From NCBI RefSeq assembly GCF_004792295.1, contig NZ_SRRY01000001.1, positions 1,002,501-1,066,500 on the forward strand: 64,000 nt of DNA, given 5' to 3'. How positions within the stretch are numbered: position 1 is the stretch's first letter; every line of letters starts with the position of its first letter. The stretch is from Pseudoalteromonas sp. MEBiC 03607 (lineage in GTDB: Bacteria; Pseudomonadota; Gammaproteobacteria; Enterobacterales; Alteromonadaceae). Both the position numbers and the translations under genes were made by a program. The notes beneath the pieces are model-generated. The model was given only the letters and a program-made list of their open reading frames with translations, made no database searches and was not told the origin of the DNA. Of this stretch, positions 55,616 through 64,000 are shown one piece after another.

Positions 55616-58480
55616 ATGTGGCGTATTTTCTGCTGTGTTTTGATGCTGTTTGGTTTGTATGCCAAGCAGCTGTTTGCTGCACAAAGCACTCTAAAAACAG
55701 CGCTTAATGATCTGGCTGAACAGTACCAAGTTGCAATTATTTATCCAGACAACCTAATAAGCTCAGTTATCTTAAACTCAGCTACGTTACCTAGAACAGT
55801 TAGTCTAGAGGCAAGCCTTGATGCCCTGTTGCTAAAACATGGCTTTATTTGGCAACAAACATCATCGGGCATTATTATTTCTAAACCAAGCCAGACACAA
55901 CATCACTCACTGTCACAGCCCTATATAGAGGAGGTGACAGTGAAAGGTGATAAAAACAATCAGGCTTCTTCTGTGGTTTATGCCCGCGATTACCAACAAA
56001 GTGCCGATTACGCGCAGCAGCAAAAACAAAACTACATTGGCGAGGCTGACTTTGCTAGCGGCACAATGCTTTCTCTTCTACCTGCTGAAAATTTGGCTGA
56101 AGCACTACAAGCAATTCCTGGGGTAAGTATTTCAAGAGACCGCGGAGAAGCACTTAATATTAATGCGATGGGACTAGGCCCTGAGTATCAATTAACCTTG
56201 TTAAATGGGCACAGATTAGCAAATACTGAAAACGTTCGTAACTCGAATCAATATGGTCAGCAGTATCGTTTTGATACATTCAGCGCCGAGCTTTTTTCCA
56301 ATATTGCCGTATATAAACTCGCTGATGCAAGGTTACCTAGCGGAGCAGCTGGAGCGACAGTCAACTTGATCAGTGATGATCCGCTTTCATTTGATGATGA
56401 TCACCTAAAAGTAACCTTAACCAGTGCAGCCCTTGCAGGTGAGCGTAACTTTCAACCAAGCTTTGGTTTAGTTGCCAATACTATTTCAGCTGACAATAAG
56501 TTAGCTGCTGTCGTTAAGTTTAATTACGAAAACCGCTTACAAAGGCAATTTCAATTTGAAACGTGGCATTGGGGAAATAATGGTGGAGCACCTGCAGCAT
56601 ATCAGTGGCAAGGGCTTGAAAATAATAGCTTAGTTCCCACCGATACGTTAGCACTTACTATCGAACATGAAGATAGAACTCGTGCAAGCTATTACACAAA
56701 TATTGCTTGGCAGCCTAATCAGCGATTTGAATTAAATACACTTTGGCTTCGTTCAGACACCGATTTTACCTACGATGAGCACCGGCTCTCAATTAATCCA
56801 TCAAGTGATGATGCAACAGCCATATTAGGTGAGCATCAAAACAGTATTCAAACGGTGCAATTTAATGCGGCAAAAAGTAAATCTTCACGCGAAGAATCAG
56901 GCCTTTACTACCATACGCAAACCTTACAAATATTACCTACATGGTATGCAAAAGATGGCAGCCACTGGCAAATAAGTCCATTTTACAGCCACAGTGAATC
57001 GTTGAGTGAAACGCAAACCCCAATCACCCGAACTCATGTTGAATTAAAAGCTGTACCTGCAGAGATTTCTATTTCAGGAAAACAGCTTGCCTACTACGAA
57101 TTGGACAGTAATTTAGCGCTTGTTGATAGTTACTCACAGTTATCACAATTAAGCCGCCGCCAGATTGAAGTAAACGATGAAGTAACAGAATGGGGGATAG
57201 ATGGCACTTGGCAAATATCATCTATTTGGGGGTTGTCGAGTTTACAGTTTGGCGCGGTAAAGTCTACGCACTCTCATCAGTATCTTCGTCAAGATGTAAG
57301 TTTATCGCAAACACAGTTAACTGATTTACCAGCGCTTGATGGCCGTTGGTTAGAGCCATTAAATACGGCATTTGAAGCCGATTTTCTGTCACACCCTACA
57401 CAAGCTTGGCTGATCCCAAAACGTGACCTTTTACAGTTGTATGATATTGACTTACCATTTGCCGATCGGCAAGCCAATGATTACTTAAATAGTTATGAAA
57501 CCGAATTTACTGCCTATGAAAGCTATATTCACAGTGTATGGCAAATACCAGAACTTAAAAGCTTAACGACGGCTTTTGGACTCAGACACAGCCATGTAAA
57601 AAGTAAAACATTAGGGCATCAGCTTAATGAGAATAGCCAATTAGAAAAGCTTTCTGAGCAGGTTAACATTTCTACTTGGTTACCTTCTTTGAATTTCAAA
57701 TGGCGGTTGTCTGAGCAATGGCTTGCTCGCTTAGGTTATAGCCGTGCAGTGAATCGGCCTAACTATTCTGATTTAAACCCTAAACTACATGTTAATTCTG
57801 GCGGTTTACCTTATGCCGAATTAGGAAACCCAGCTTTAGAGCCTGTAGTAGCCAACACCACAAGCCTATCTTTCAGTTGGTCAGGGGAAGAGAGTAGTTT
57901 GCAATTAATGGCCTTTAATCATCAGCTCGATAACTTTATTGTTGAACAAATCAAAAACGTAACCTATCAACAGCAGCAATACCCTGCTTTACAGGCCAAT
58001 AATGATGGGCAAGCAGCAATTAGTGGGCTGCAATTTAGTACTGACTTGAAACTACCCGTGTTATCAAATGCTCTACTGCAAAGTCGAATGATATCGAGCG
58101 TTAGTCAGTTATTGGACGCCAAATTAACGGCGGAGCAAATCGACAACACAGATATCGAAGGGGTATCTGAATTAACTGCAAATCTGCGTTTACTGTTTAA
58201 TGCAAAGAAATGGCAAAGCGCAGTTAACCTGAATTACCGGAGTGATTTTTTAGAGCAACGAGACTTATCGAATAATGCAGATGTTTATGTCGATGATTTT
58301 ACAAGTGTAGACCTAAGTTACAGTTGGTTTTTCTCTGATTTAGTTGCATTGCGGTTTGATATTTTTAATGCCACAGATAAGAGCCTAGTTAGAGAGGTGC
58401 AAACAAACGACGCCTCATCACTTATGAAAGTCGAGCAATTTGGTCGCCGCTTTGTACTGAGTCTTTCATTAACCCTATAA
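55616..58480 (+). CDS. TonB-dependent receptor 2 with N-terminal STN signalling domain
   Basis: Outer-membrane receptor and transducer of 954 aa. After a signal peptide (1-22, ending LFAAQ) comes an STN domain (about 25-90, STLKTALNDLAEQYQVAIIY), which contacts FecR. The TonB-box-like EEVTVKG (about 105-111) and plug (NLAEALQAIPGVSISRDRG, NAMGLGPEYQLTLLNGHRL) follow. The barrel ends RRFVLSLSLTL. GAGG lies before the ATG. The position beside the GalNAc locus suggests import of a GalNAc-containing glycan fragment, but the operon could equally serve another ligand. Confidence 0.92.
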   Translation: MWRIFCCVLMLFGLYAKQLFAAQSTLKTALNDLAEQYQVAIIYPDNLISSVILNSATLPRTVSLEASLDALLLKHGFIWQQTSSGIIISKPSQTQHHSLSQPYIEEVTVKGDKNNQASSVVYARDYQQSADYAQQQKQNYIGEADFASGTMLSLLPAENLAEALQAIPGVSISRDRGEALNINAMGLGPEYQLTLLNGHRLANTENVRNSNQYGQQYRFDTFSAELFSNIAVYKLADARLPSGAAGATVNLISDDPLSFDDDHLKVTLTSAALAGERNFQPSFGLVANTISADNKLAAVVKFNYENRLQRQFQFETWHWGNNGGAPAAYQWQGLENNSLVPTDTLALTIEHEDRTRASYYTNIAWQPNQRFELNTLWLRSDTDFTYDEHRLSINPSSDDATAILGEHQNSIQTVQFNAAKSKSSREESGLYYHTQTLQILPTWYAKDGSHWQISPFYSHSESLSETQTPITRTHVELKAVPAEISISGKQLAYYELDSNLALVDSYSQLSQLSRRQIEVNDEVTEWGIDGTWQISSIWGLSSLQFGAVKSTHSHQYLRQDVSLSQTQLTDLPALDGRWLEPLNTAFEADFLSHPTQAWLIPKRDLLQLYDIDLPFADRQANDYLNSYETEFTAYESYIHSVWQIPELKSLTTAFGLRHSHVKSKTLGHQLNENSQLEKLSEQVNISTWLPSLNFKWRLSEQWLARLGYSRAVNRPNYSDLNPKLHVNSGGLPYAELGNPALEPVVANTTSLSFSWSGEESSLQLMAFNHQLDNFIVEQIKNVTYQQQQYPALQANNDGQAAISGLQFSTDLKLPVLSNALLQSRMISSVSQLLDAKLTAEQIDNTDIEGVSELTANLRLLFNAKKWQSAVNLNYRSDFLEQRDLSNNADVYVDDFTSVDLSYSWFFSDLVALRFDIFNATDKSLVREVQTNDASSLMKVEQFGRRFVLSLSLTL

Positions 58481-58525
58481 ATGAACATCAAAGCATCATA
58501 TGGATGAATAACGTTGTCTATTAAT

Positions 58526-58556
58526 AAAAAAGCCCGCAGGGCAAAGTGCGGGCTTT
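58526..58556. terminator. Bidirectional terminator between receptor 2 and the GH109 gene
   Basis: AGCCCGCA / TGCGGGCT stem with an eight-base loop, A-run before and TTTT after, between convergent genes. Confidence 0.85.
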
Positions 58557-58579
58557 TGAGTTATCCAAAAAAGAAAGTG

Positions 58580-60040
58580 TTAAGACACAATCCCTAATGG
58601 CTTACCTGTTTGCCAAGCGCCACGGGTAAAGTCTGGAATCGTTTTGCTGTTACTTCTATCAGCAACCGATGCCATGCTTAGCGGGAAGATGGATGACCAT
58701 GCTGCGGCATCGTATACATCTTGATCGAGTGGCTCATTATTGCGTAAGCAGTAGATCATGCGCCACAGCATAATGAAGTCCATACCGCCGTGGCCGCCGT
58801 TCTTAACCGCTTCTTCACCCATGCGTCTCCACAGAGGGTGATCAAATTCGGCACGCCATTTTTCCATATCTTGATCCCAGCTATGGAAGTTTTGCATATA
58901 TGGCTTACGGCCTTGCGAACCCGCTTTTTCCCATGCAGCTAACTCAGCTTCATATTGTTTTTGATACACTTTTGCAATCGCTGGTGGTACATCTTCAAGG
59001 GCAATACGATTCGGGAAACCAGCAAAAGTACCATTAGTCCCTTGAATTAGATTATGGCGGCTGTAAGGGCGAGGGCTAGTGGTATCGTGCTGTACCATAA
59101 TGCTACGACCTTTCACTGTTTTAATAATACTGGTGTTCATATCGCCAGCAACAAACTTAAGCGAACGGCGTTCGTGACCTGCTGGAAATTCACGTTCAGC
59201 ATAGGCTGCGCGGCCAAGTGCTGGTGAACTCACTGATGTCACAAAGTCAAAACGGTCACCACGGTTGATGTTCATATACTGGGCAACCGGGCCTAAACCA
59301 TGGGTTGGGTATAAGTTACCGTTTACTTTGGTATGCCAATAAGTACGCCATGAGCCGGTGCTACGGTCAATCTCTTTCATTTGCCAGCGTAGATCATGAA
59401 TATAAGCCGCTTCACCATGCAGTAATTCACCAAATATACCTTTGCGAACCATGTTTAAAACCATTAACTCATCGCGACCATAGTTAACGTTTTCCATCAT
59501 CATGCAGTTCTTTTGAGTGCGCTCTGCAGTATTAACTAACTGCCAGCACTCTTCCATGGTGGTTGCTGCAGGTACTTCTACAAAGGCATGTTTACCGCTT
59601 TCCATGGTTTCAACACTCATCGGTGTATGCCATTGCCACGGTGTTGAAATGATCACAATATCAATATCTTGTCGAGCCAGCATGTCTAAATAAGCTTTAT
59701 CAGAACCAGTATAAGCCGTTGGTTTAGGCAAGCCTTTTTCAACAACATAGTTAACTGACTTATCTAACATAACCTGATCGGTGTCACAAATAGCTTTAAT
59801 TTCAACACCGTCTATATGGCAAAGGTGTTTAACATGGCCGCTACCACGTTGACCAACACCAATAAAACCAACACGCACTACATCCATCGCTGGCACAGCT
59901 AAGCCCATTACGCTTTTACCTTGTGCGGCCAGCGTCGGTTGTTGATTGTCACCTTGTTGGCTTTTCGCACAGCCAGTCACGACTGTCGCAGCAGTGATTG
60001 CTGCGGCAGATTTTAAGAAACTACGTCTATCAATTGTCAT
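58580..60040 (-). CDS. GH109-type alpha-N-acetylgalactosaminidase (Gfo/Idh/MocA fold)
   Basis: NAD-dependent glycosidase-like protein that in characterised members removes terminal alpha-linked GalNAc. The N-terminus carries a twin-arginine motif DRRSFLK (4-10) and a possible lipobox VTGC (Cys24), so it is exported by Tat, perhaps as a lipoprotein. The Rossmann motif [10 protein letters not shown], the [10 protein letters not shown] block and [13 protein letters not shown] (active-site His/Tyr region) match GH109. The length is 486 aa. The adjoining, divergent aga genes support GalNAc release. Other Gfo/Idh members with Tat signals exist, so the substrate is by inference. Confidence 0.87.
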   Translation of the reverse strand: MTIDRRSFLKSAAAITAATVVTGCAKSQQGDNQQPTLAAQGKSVMGLAVPAMDVVRVGFIGVGQRGSGHVKHLCHIDGVEIKAICDTDQVMLDKSVNYVVEKGLPKPTAYTGSDKAYLDMLARQDIDIVIISTPWQWHTPMSVETMESGKHAFVEVPAATTMEECWQLVNTAERTQKNCMMMENVNYGRDELMVLNMVRKGIFGELLHGEAAYIHDLRWQMKEIDRSTGSWRTYWHTKVNGNLYPTHGLGPVAQYMNINRGDRFDFVTSVSSPALGRAAYAEREFPAGHERRSLKFVAGDMNTSIIKTVKGRSIMVQHDTTSPRPYSRHNLIQGTNGTFAGFPNRIALEDVPPAIAKVYQKQYEAELAAWEKAGSQGRKPYMQNFHSWDQDMEKWRAEFDHPLWRRMGEEAVKNGGHGGMDFIMLWRMIYCLRNNEPLDQDVYDAAAWSSIFPLSMASVADRSNSKTIPDFTRGAWQTGKPLGIVS

Positions 60041-60210
60041 AACGATACCTAATTCACTGAGATTATTTTTTAATATGGGTTTCAGTTCTTTCTGTTATAT
60101 CTCAACTTAAAGCTAATTACAATGAATTAGGTTTCACAAACTTTCGATTTTAATCTTTTTAGCGAATTTATCAGGGTTCTATTGATTTTTACCCATCCAT
60201 AACGTTTGTT

Positions 60211-60253
60211 TTTCATCTTTCATTATCTTTCGTTTTATTGCGAAGTGTTTCGT
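60211..60253. promoter_or_regulatory. AgaR-like operator cluster between GH109 and agaZ
   Basis: TTTCRT occurs at 60211, 60218, 60228 and 60248, with the last three at 10- and 20-bp spacing, that is, on one helix face. TTTCAC and TTTCGA are at 60132 and 60142. The E. coli DeoR-family repressor AgaR binds sites made of TTTCRTT-type repeats. The cluster is about 65-107 bp upstream of agaZ. No agaR gene is in the window. Confidence 0.5.
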
Positions 60254-60317
60254 TGTGTGATACCGTAATTTCAAATCACGTATTTAACATTAGTGCAAGC
60301 TGCTTGGAGAAAACACC

Positions 60318-61583
60318 ATGAATGCATTGAAAACAATTATTAACAATAACCGAGCAGGTCAAGCGCAGGGGATTTATTCTGTGTGCTGTGCGCACCCGCT
60401 CGTAATTGAAGCTGCGATGCTGCAAGCAATAAAAGATGATTCTGAGTTATTGATTGAAGCAACTGCGAATCAGGTTAATCAATTTGGTGGCTACACGGGC
60501 ATGCAGCCAAAAGACTTTGTTGAATTTGTTCATGAAATTGCAGACAAAGTAGGACTTGATAAACACCGTATTATTTTGGGTGGTGACCATCTAGGGCCTG
60601 TTTGCTGGGTTAATGAGCCTGCAGAACAAGCAATGCAAAAAGCCGTTGATTTAGTTAAAGCTTACGCAAGTGCGGGTTTTAAGAAGATTCATCTTGATGC
60701 CAGTATGCCATGTAGCGATGATGAAGTGTGTTTAGCCGATGCTGAAATCGCTAAGCGTGCAGCACTAATGTGCCAAGCAGCTGAGTCTGTATGCCAAGAG
60801 CAAGATATTTTATATGTGGTGGGAACTGAAGTTCCTCCACCCGGTGGTGCAAAAGAAGATCTTGAAGTAATCGAAGTAACGCATGTTGAGGGTGTACAAC
60901 AAACGATAAAGTTACATCAAGATGCTTTTAATGAATTAAATATCGCTGATGTTTGGTCTCGCGTAATTGCGGTTGTTGTTCAACCGGGTGTTGAATTTGA
61001 TAATCATCAGGTTTTTGATTACCAACGAAGTGAAGCACAACAACTGAAAGAGTTTATCACCCGTGTTGATAATCTTGTTTATGAAGCTCACTCGACGGAT
61101 TATCAACCAGATCATTGTTACCACGAGTTGGTTCAAGATCATTTCGCTATTTTGAAAGTAGGGCCACAGCTAACCTACGCATTACGTGAAGGGTTATTCG
61201 CATTATCGTACATTGAAGATCAACTTATTGAACCGTCGCGCCGTTCTAATATTCGCGCAGTTTGCGAGCGAGTTATGCTCGAAAAGCCAGGTTATTGGAA
61301 TAAGTTTTATCCGACTGACGAGCCAGAAGCGGCAATTTATCGTGCATATAGCTATAGTGATCGTATTCGTTATTACTGGCCTGAAGATGAAATTAAGTAC
61401 GCTGTAGAAACTTTATTTGCGAACCTAGAAGCGCAGATCATTCCACAAACGTTACTCAGTCAATTTATGCCAATGCAATATAAAGCATTAATCAAAAGAG
61501 AAATTACCTCGTTACCGCGAGAGTTAGTGATCAATAAAATAATGGAAGTAACGAATACTTATTCGCTTGCTTGTAATCAATAA
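60318..61583 (+). CDS. agaZ: Tagatose-bisphosphate aldolase subunit of the GatZ/KbaZ family (AgaZ)
   Basis: Member of the GatZ/KbaZ family, usually annotated as the non-catalytic subunit of D-tagatose-1,6-bisphosphate aldolase. A role as tagatose-6-phosphate kinase has also been proposed for AgaZ. Family blocks are LIEATANQVNQFGGYTGM, GGDHLGPVCWVNEPA, KIHLDASMPCSDDE and YVVGTEVPPPGGA. The length is 421 aa. GGAG lies 8 bases before the ATG. The catalytic partner (agaY/kbaY) is not in the window. It is first in the agaZ-agaS-agaK-agaA series. Confidence 0.93.
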   Translation: MNALKTIINNNRAGQAQGIYSVCCAHPLVIEAAMLQAIKDDSELLIEATANQVNQFGGYTGMQPKDFVEFVHEIADKVGLDKHRIILGGDHLGPVCWVNEPAEQAMQKAVDLVKAYASAGFKKIHLDASMPCSDDEVCLADAEIAKRAALMCQAAESVCQEQDILYVVGTEVPPPGGAKEDLEVIEVTHVEGVQQTIKLHQDAFNELNIADVWSRVIAVVVQPGVEFDNHQVFDYQRSEAQQLKEFITRVDNLVYEAHSTDYQPDHCYHELVQDHFAILKVGPQLTYALREGLFALSYIEDQLIEPSRRSNIRAVCERVMLEKPGYWNKFYPTDEPEAAIYRAYSYSDRIRYYWPEDEIKYAVETLFANLEAQIIPQTLLSQFMPMQYKALIKREITSLPRELVINKIMEVTNTYSLACNQ

Positions 61584-61602
61584 GTTATGTGAGAGAGAAT
61601 GA

Positions 61603-62724
61603 ATGATGACGCAATTTTTATCATTAGATGTAGCCGATCTTAAGCAACAAAATGCTTATTGGACAGCAAAAGAAATAAGCCAGCAACCAGAATCATGGTG
61701 TAATACAGCTGCTATTGTTGAAAACCACCGTACAGAAATTAAAAACTTTTTAGCCCCAATCCTTGCACTAAAGAAACTACAAATTGTATTAACAGGTGCA
61801 GGAACATCGGCGTATGTGGGTGAAGCGCTTGCTCCTCACTTAACTGCAAAAACAGACCTTGATGTACGTGCAATAAGTACCACTGATATTGTTTCTAATC
61901 CTTTGGGTTATTTGCAAAAAAACACGCCTACTTTGTTGGTATCTTATGCGCGCTCGGGTAATAGCCCTGAAAGTGTCGCTGCGGTTGATTTGGCCGATGA
62001 AGTGCTTGATCAATGTTATCACTTAGTGATTACCTGTAATGAACAAGGGGAGCTGGCAAAACGAGCTAATAACCAAGAGAATAGTTTTTGCCTATTAATG
62101 CCTAAAGAAACGCTTGATGAAAGTTTTGCAATGACTAGCAGCTTCTCTTCAATGCTAATTTCTACCTTGTGTATTTTTACACCCGATGTGAATCAATTGG
62201 CGCATTTAGCAACACAAACTGAGCAGCTTATTGAAACGCAATTGCAGAGTATTAAAGCATTTGCAGATTCAGATATGGAACGACTGGTTATTTTAGGGGC
62301 TGGCTCGTTATTAGGTTATGCAAAAGAAGCTGCATTGAAATGTTTAGAGTTAACTAATGGCGACTTAATCAGCTATTTTGAAACACCACTTGGTTTTCGT
62401 CATGGCCCTAAAACAATTATTAATGACAAAACAGCCGTGTTGTTAATGTCATCAAGTGATAAGTACAGCAGCCTTTATGATACGGACCTATACAATGAGC
62501 TAGTCAATGACCAGCAATGTTCAGCGGTAAAAAAATTAACAGTCGATAGTGAACTGGTCGAGCTAGATGATGTTTGGCAAGGCTTGTATTATATTGTCTA
62601 TTGTCAGATTTTTGCATTTTTCAAATCAATTTCACTCGGTTTAACACCTGACAACCCTTGTCCTACGGGCGAAGTTAACCGTGTTGTAAAAGGGGTAACT
62701 ATTTACCCATTAACTTCTCGCTAA
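61603..62724 (+). CDS. agaS: Galactosamine-6-phosphate deaminase/isomerase AgaS
   Basis: SIS-domain enzyme that turns galactosamine-6-phosphate into tagatose-6-phosphate and ammonia, as shown for AgaS of Shewanella. Two SIS domains: the first (about 40-200) has TGAGTSAYVGEALAP and YARSGNSPESVAA; the second (about 210-370) has LGAGSLLGYAKEAALKCLEL and GFRHGPKTI. The length is 373 aa. Two adjacent ATGs (61603 and 61606) could start it. Context favours AgaS over glucosamine-6-phosphate enzymes. Confidence 0.9.
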   Translation: MMTQFLSLDVADLKQQNAYWTAKEISQQPESWCNTAAIVENHRTEIKNFLAPILALKKLQIVLTGAGTSAYVGEALAPHLTAKTDLDVRAISTTDIVSNPLGYLQKNTPTLLVSYARSGNSPESVAAVDLADEVLDQCYHLVITCNEQGELAKRANNQENSFCLLMPKETLDESFAMTSSFSSMLISTLCIFTPDVNQLAHLATQTEQLIETQLQSIKAFADSDMERLVILGAGSLLGYAKEAALKCLELTNGDLISYFETPLGFRHGPKTIINDKTAVLLMSSSDKYSSLYDTDLYNELVNDQQCSAVKKLTVDSELVELDDVWQGLYYIVYCQIFAFFKSISLGLTPDNPCPTGEVNRVVKGVTIYPLTSR

Positions 62725-62741
62725 GCGACGTTGGGTAGAAT

Positions 62742-63665
62742 ATGGCTGTTTATGGACTCGATATTGGCGGAACGAAGATAGAAACCGCTATTTTTAATGA
62801 TATTTTAGAGCAACAGCAGAGTTGGCGAATTTCGACGCCAACTCAAAATTATCAGGAGTTTTTAGAAGCAATTCATCAGCAAGTGTTAAAGGCTGATCAA
62901 CTCAGTGGTTGCAAAGGGGCAGTTGGCATTGGTATGCCAGGAATCGTAAATGATGATGGTAAAGTTTTATCGGCAAACGTGCCTTGTGCATCTGGTCGAG
63001 TTATTGCTAATGACTTGCAAGCATTGTTACAACGACCTGTCGCCATACTGAATGACACTCGCTGTTTTGCTTTATCTGAAGCCAATGGCGGAGCCGGCGA
63101 AGGGTATAGCCGTGTTTTTGGTGCTATTGTTGGCACTGGCGCTGCGGGTGGCATGTGTATTAATGGCGAGCTGTTCAATCAAGGGTTAGGTATGTCGGGT
63201 GAATATGGTCATTTACCACTTTCTGCCTATCTACAACAAAAATACCAACTGCCGGTTTTAAAATGTGGCTGTGGTTTGAATGGCTGTGTTGAGAGTTATA
63301 TCGCAGGGCCGGGTGTGCAGACGCTTTATAAGCATATTACTCAATCTCCTAAGTCAGCGATTGAGTGGGCTAACGATATTAAGCATGGCGATGAGCAAGC
63401 ACTGGCCGTGCTCGGGTGTTATTTAGATATTCTTGGCGAGACCTTTGCGGCCGTCAGTAAAAGTCTTCATCCCGAAGTTATAGTATTAGGGGGTGGCTTA
63501 TCTTTAATTGATGCTATCGTTGAAAAACTCCCTGATGCGATTCAGTCGCACCTGTTTTCTGGTTTTACAGTTCCAGAGGTAAAACGGGCAAAATTTGGTG
63601 ATTCTAGCGGCGTAAGAGGCGCTGCAATAATAGGAAGTGTTCATGCTATTTCCTCAACATCTTGA
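62742..63665 (+). CDS. agaK: ROK family sugar kinase, probable N-acetylgalactosamine kinase
   Basis: Phosphorylates the N-acetylhexosamine after non-PTS uptake. The ATP loop is LDIGGTKIE (6-14). The catalytic Asp is Asp105 in ILNDTRC. The zinc site is His157 (GEYGHLP) with Cys175, Cys177 and Cys182 of CGCGLNGC. The length of 307 aa fits NagK/AgaK-type ROK kinases. The choice of GalNAc over GlcNAc rests on the agaZ and agaS neighbours. Its end overlaps the next gene by 23 bp. Confidence 0.88.
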   Translation: MAVYGLDIGGTKIETAIFNDILEQQQSWRISTPTQNYQEFLEAIHQQVLKADQLSGCKGAVGIGMPGIVNDDGKVLSANVPCASGRVIANDLQALLQRPVAILNDTRCFALSEANGGAGEGYSRVFGAIVGTGAAGGMCINGELFNQGLGMSGEYGHLPLSAYLQQKYQLPVLKCGCGLNGCVESYIAGPGVQTLYKHITQSPKSAIEWANDIKHGDEQALAVLGCYLDILGETFAAVSKSLHPEVIVLGGGLSLIDAIVEKLPDAIQSHLFSGFTVPEVKRAKFGDSSGVRGAAIIGSVHAISSTS

Positions 63666-64000
63666 TTGTTATTACTTAAAAGCTGCTAAGGTGATCACAG
63701 CCGAGGCAGTGTTAAATCATCATGCCGTGCTTGTAAAACACGGTAAAATTATGGCTATTACTGAAGATTGCGAGCCAGGTATTGAGGTTATTGATTTAGG
63801 GGATCAGAGTTTATTTCCGGGCTTTATCGATTTGCATATTCATGGTCGGGAAGGCTGCGATATTATGGACGGCACCCCAGAATCTCTAGAGACCATTTCT
63901 CGCTCTTTAGCTAAGCACGGTGTTACCGGTTTTGTCGGCACAACAGTGACCGCAGATTGGGACGTATCAATACAAGCTTATAAAAATATGGCGAGTGCCT
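63643..64000 (+). CDS. N-acetylgalactosamine-6-phosphate deacetylase, partial
   Basis: The reading frame from ATG 63643 stays open to the window end, so only the first 119 residues are seen. They match the NagA/AgaA amidohydrolase family: a small beta domain (about 10-55), then PGFIDLHIHGREGCD, where the two histidines bind metal. The protein would remove acetate from GalNAc-6-phosphate between the ROK kinase and AgaS steps. The start lies inside the kinase gene with a 23-bp overlap and GGAAG about 7 bases upstream. AgaA versus NagA is decided by context only. Confidence 0.88.
   Translation, partial: MLFPQHLDCYYLKAAKVITAEAVLNHHAVLVKHGKIMAITEDCEPGIEVIDLGDQSLFPGFIDLHIHGREGCDIMDGTPESLETISRSLAKHGVTGFVGTTVTADWDVSIQAYKNMASA

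Overview
The window looks like a chromosome segment of a marine gammaproteobacterium of the order Alteromonadales, most probably Pseudoalteromonas. The evidence is the low GC content, the rpoN-lpt-kds-mla-murA and rplM-rpsI-petABC-sspAB gene orders, an rnpB gene next to rsmI, several TonB-dependent receptors, and secreted S46 and M14 peptidases. No taxonomic search was run.

Layout. Positions 1-2.2 kb hold a response regulator with a degenerate GGDEF and an intact EAL domain. A YgiQ radical-SAM gene (2.3-4.5 kb) and mgtE (4.6-5.9 kb) follow. Positions 6.1-13.9 kb (minus strand) are the envelope and nitrogen-PTS cluster yrbG-kdsD-kdsC-lptC-lptA-lptB-rpoN-hpf-ptsN-rapZ-ptsO. Positions 14.2-18.8 kb (plus strand) are mlaFEDCB-ibaG-murA. 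Next come degS, degQ and zapG (minus) and zapE (plus), then rplM-rpsI, petABC and sspAB up to 28.8 kb. The dolP-diaA-yraN-lpoA block faces away from rsmI, and the RNase P RNA gene follows at 33.27-33.62 kb. Its 3' end is copied twice more downstream, each copy with its own terminator.

Positions 33.9-43.4 kb are the accessory part. Two paralogous signalling modules lie there, each with a membrane histidine kinase, a NarL-type response regulator and an uncharacterised protein of about 175-180 aa. They flank a 5'-truncated DJ-1/PfpI-like gene and a chemoreceptor gene. All three control regions of these modules contain nearly the same 15-bp palindromic element (consensus TARGAATTWTTCTTA). This is the strongest candidate here for an undescribed system.

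Positions 43.7-49.2 kb hold a YdcH-like small protein, an S46 dipeptidyl-peptidase and an M14 carboxypeptidase. Positions 49.2-53.8 kb hold a TonB receptor with a downstream secreted metallophosphoesterase, and PHO-box-like sites upstream suggest phosphate control. Positions 54.1-58.5 kb are a FecI/FecR/STN-receptor surface-signalling operon. Positions 58.6-64.0 kb are an N-acetylgalactosamine catabolic locus: a GH109-type glycosidase divergent from agaZ, agaS, a ROK kinase and the start of a GalNAc-6-P deacetylase gene cut by the window end. TTTCRT repeats resembling AgaR operators lie between the divergent genes.

All calls come from reading the sequence. Family names rest on motif recognition and conserved gene order, not on database searches.
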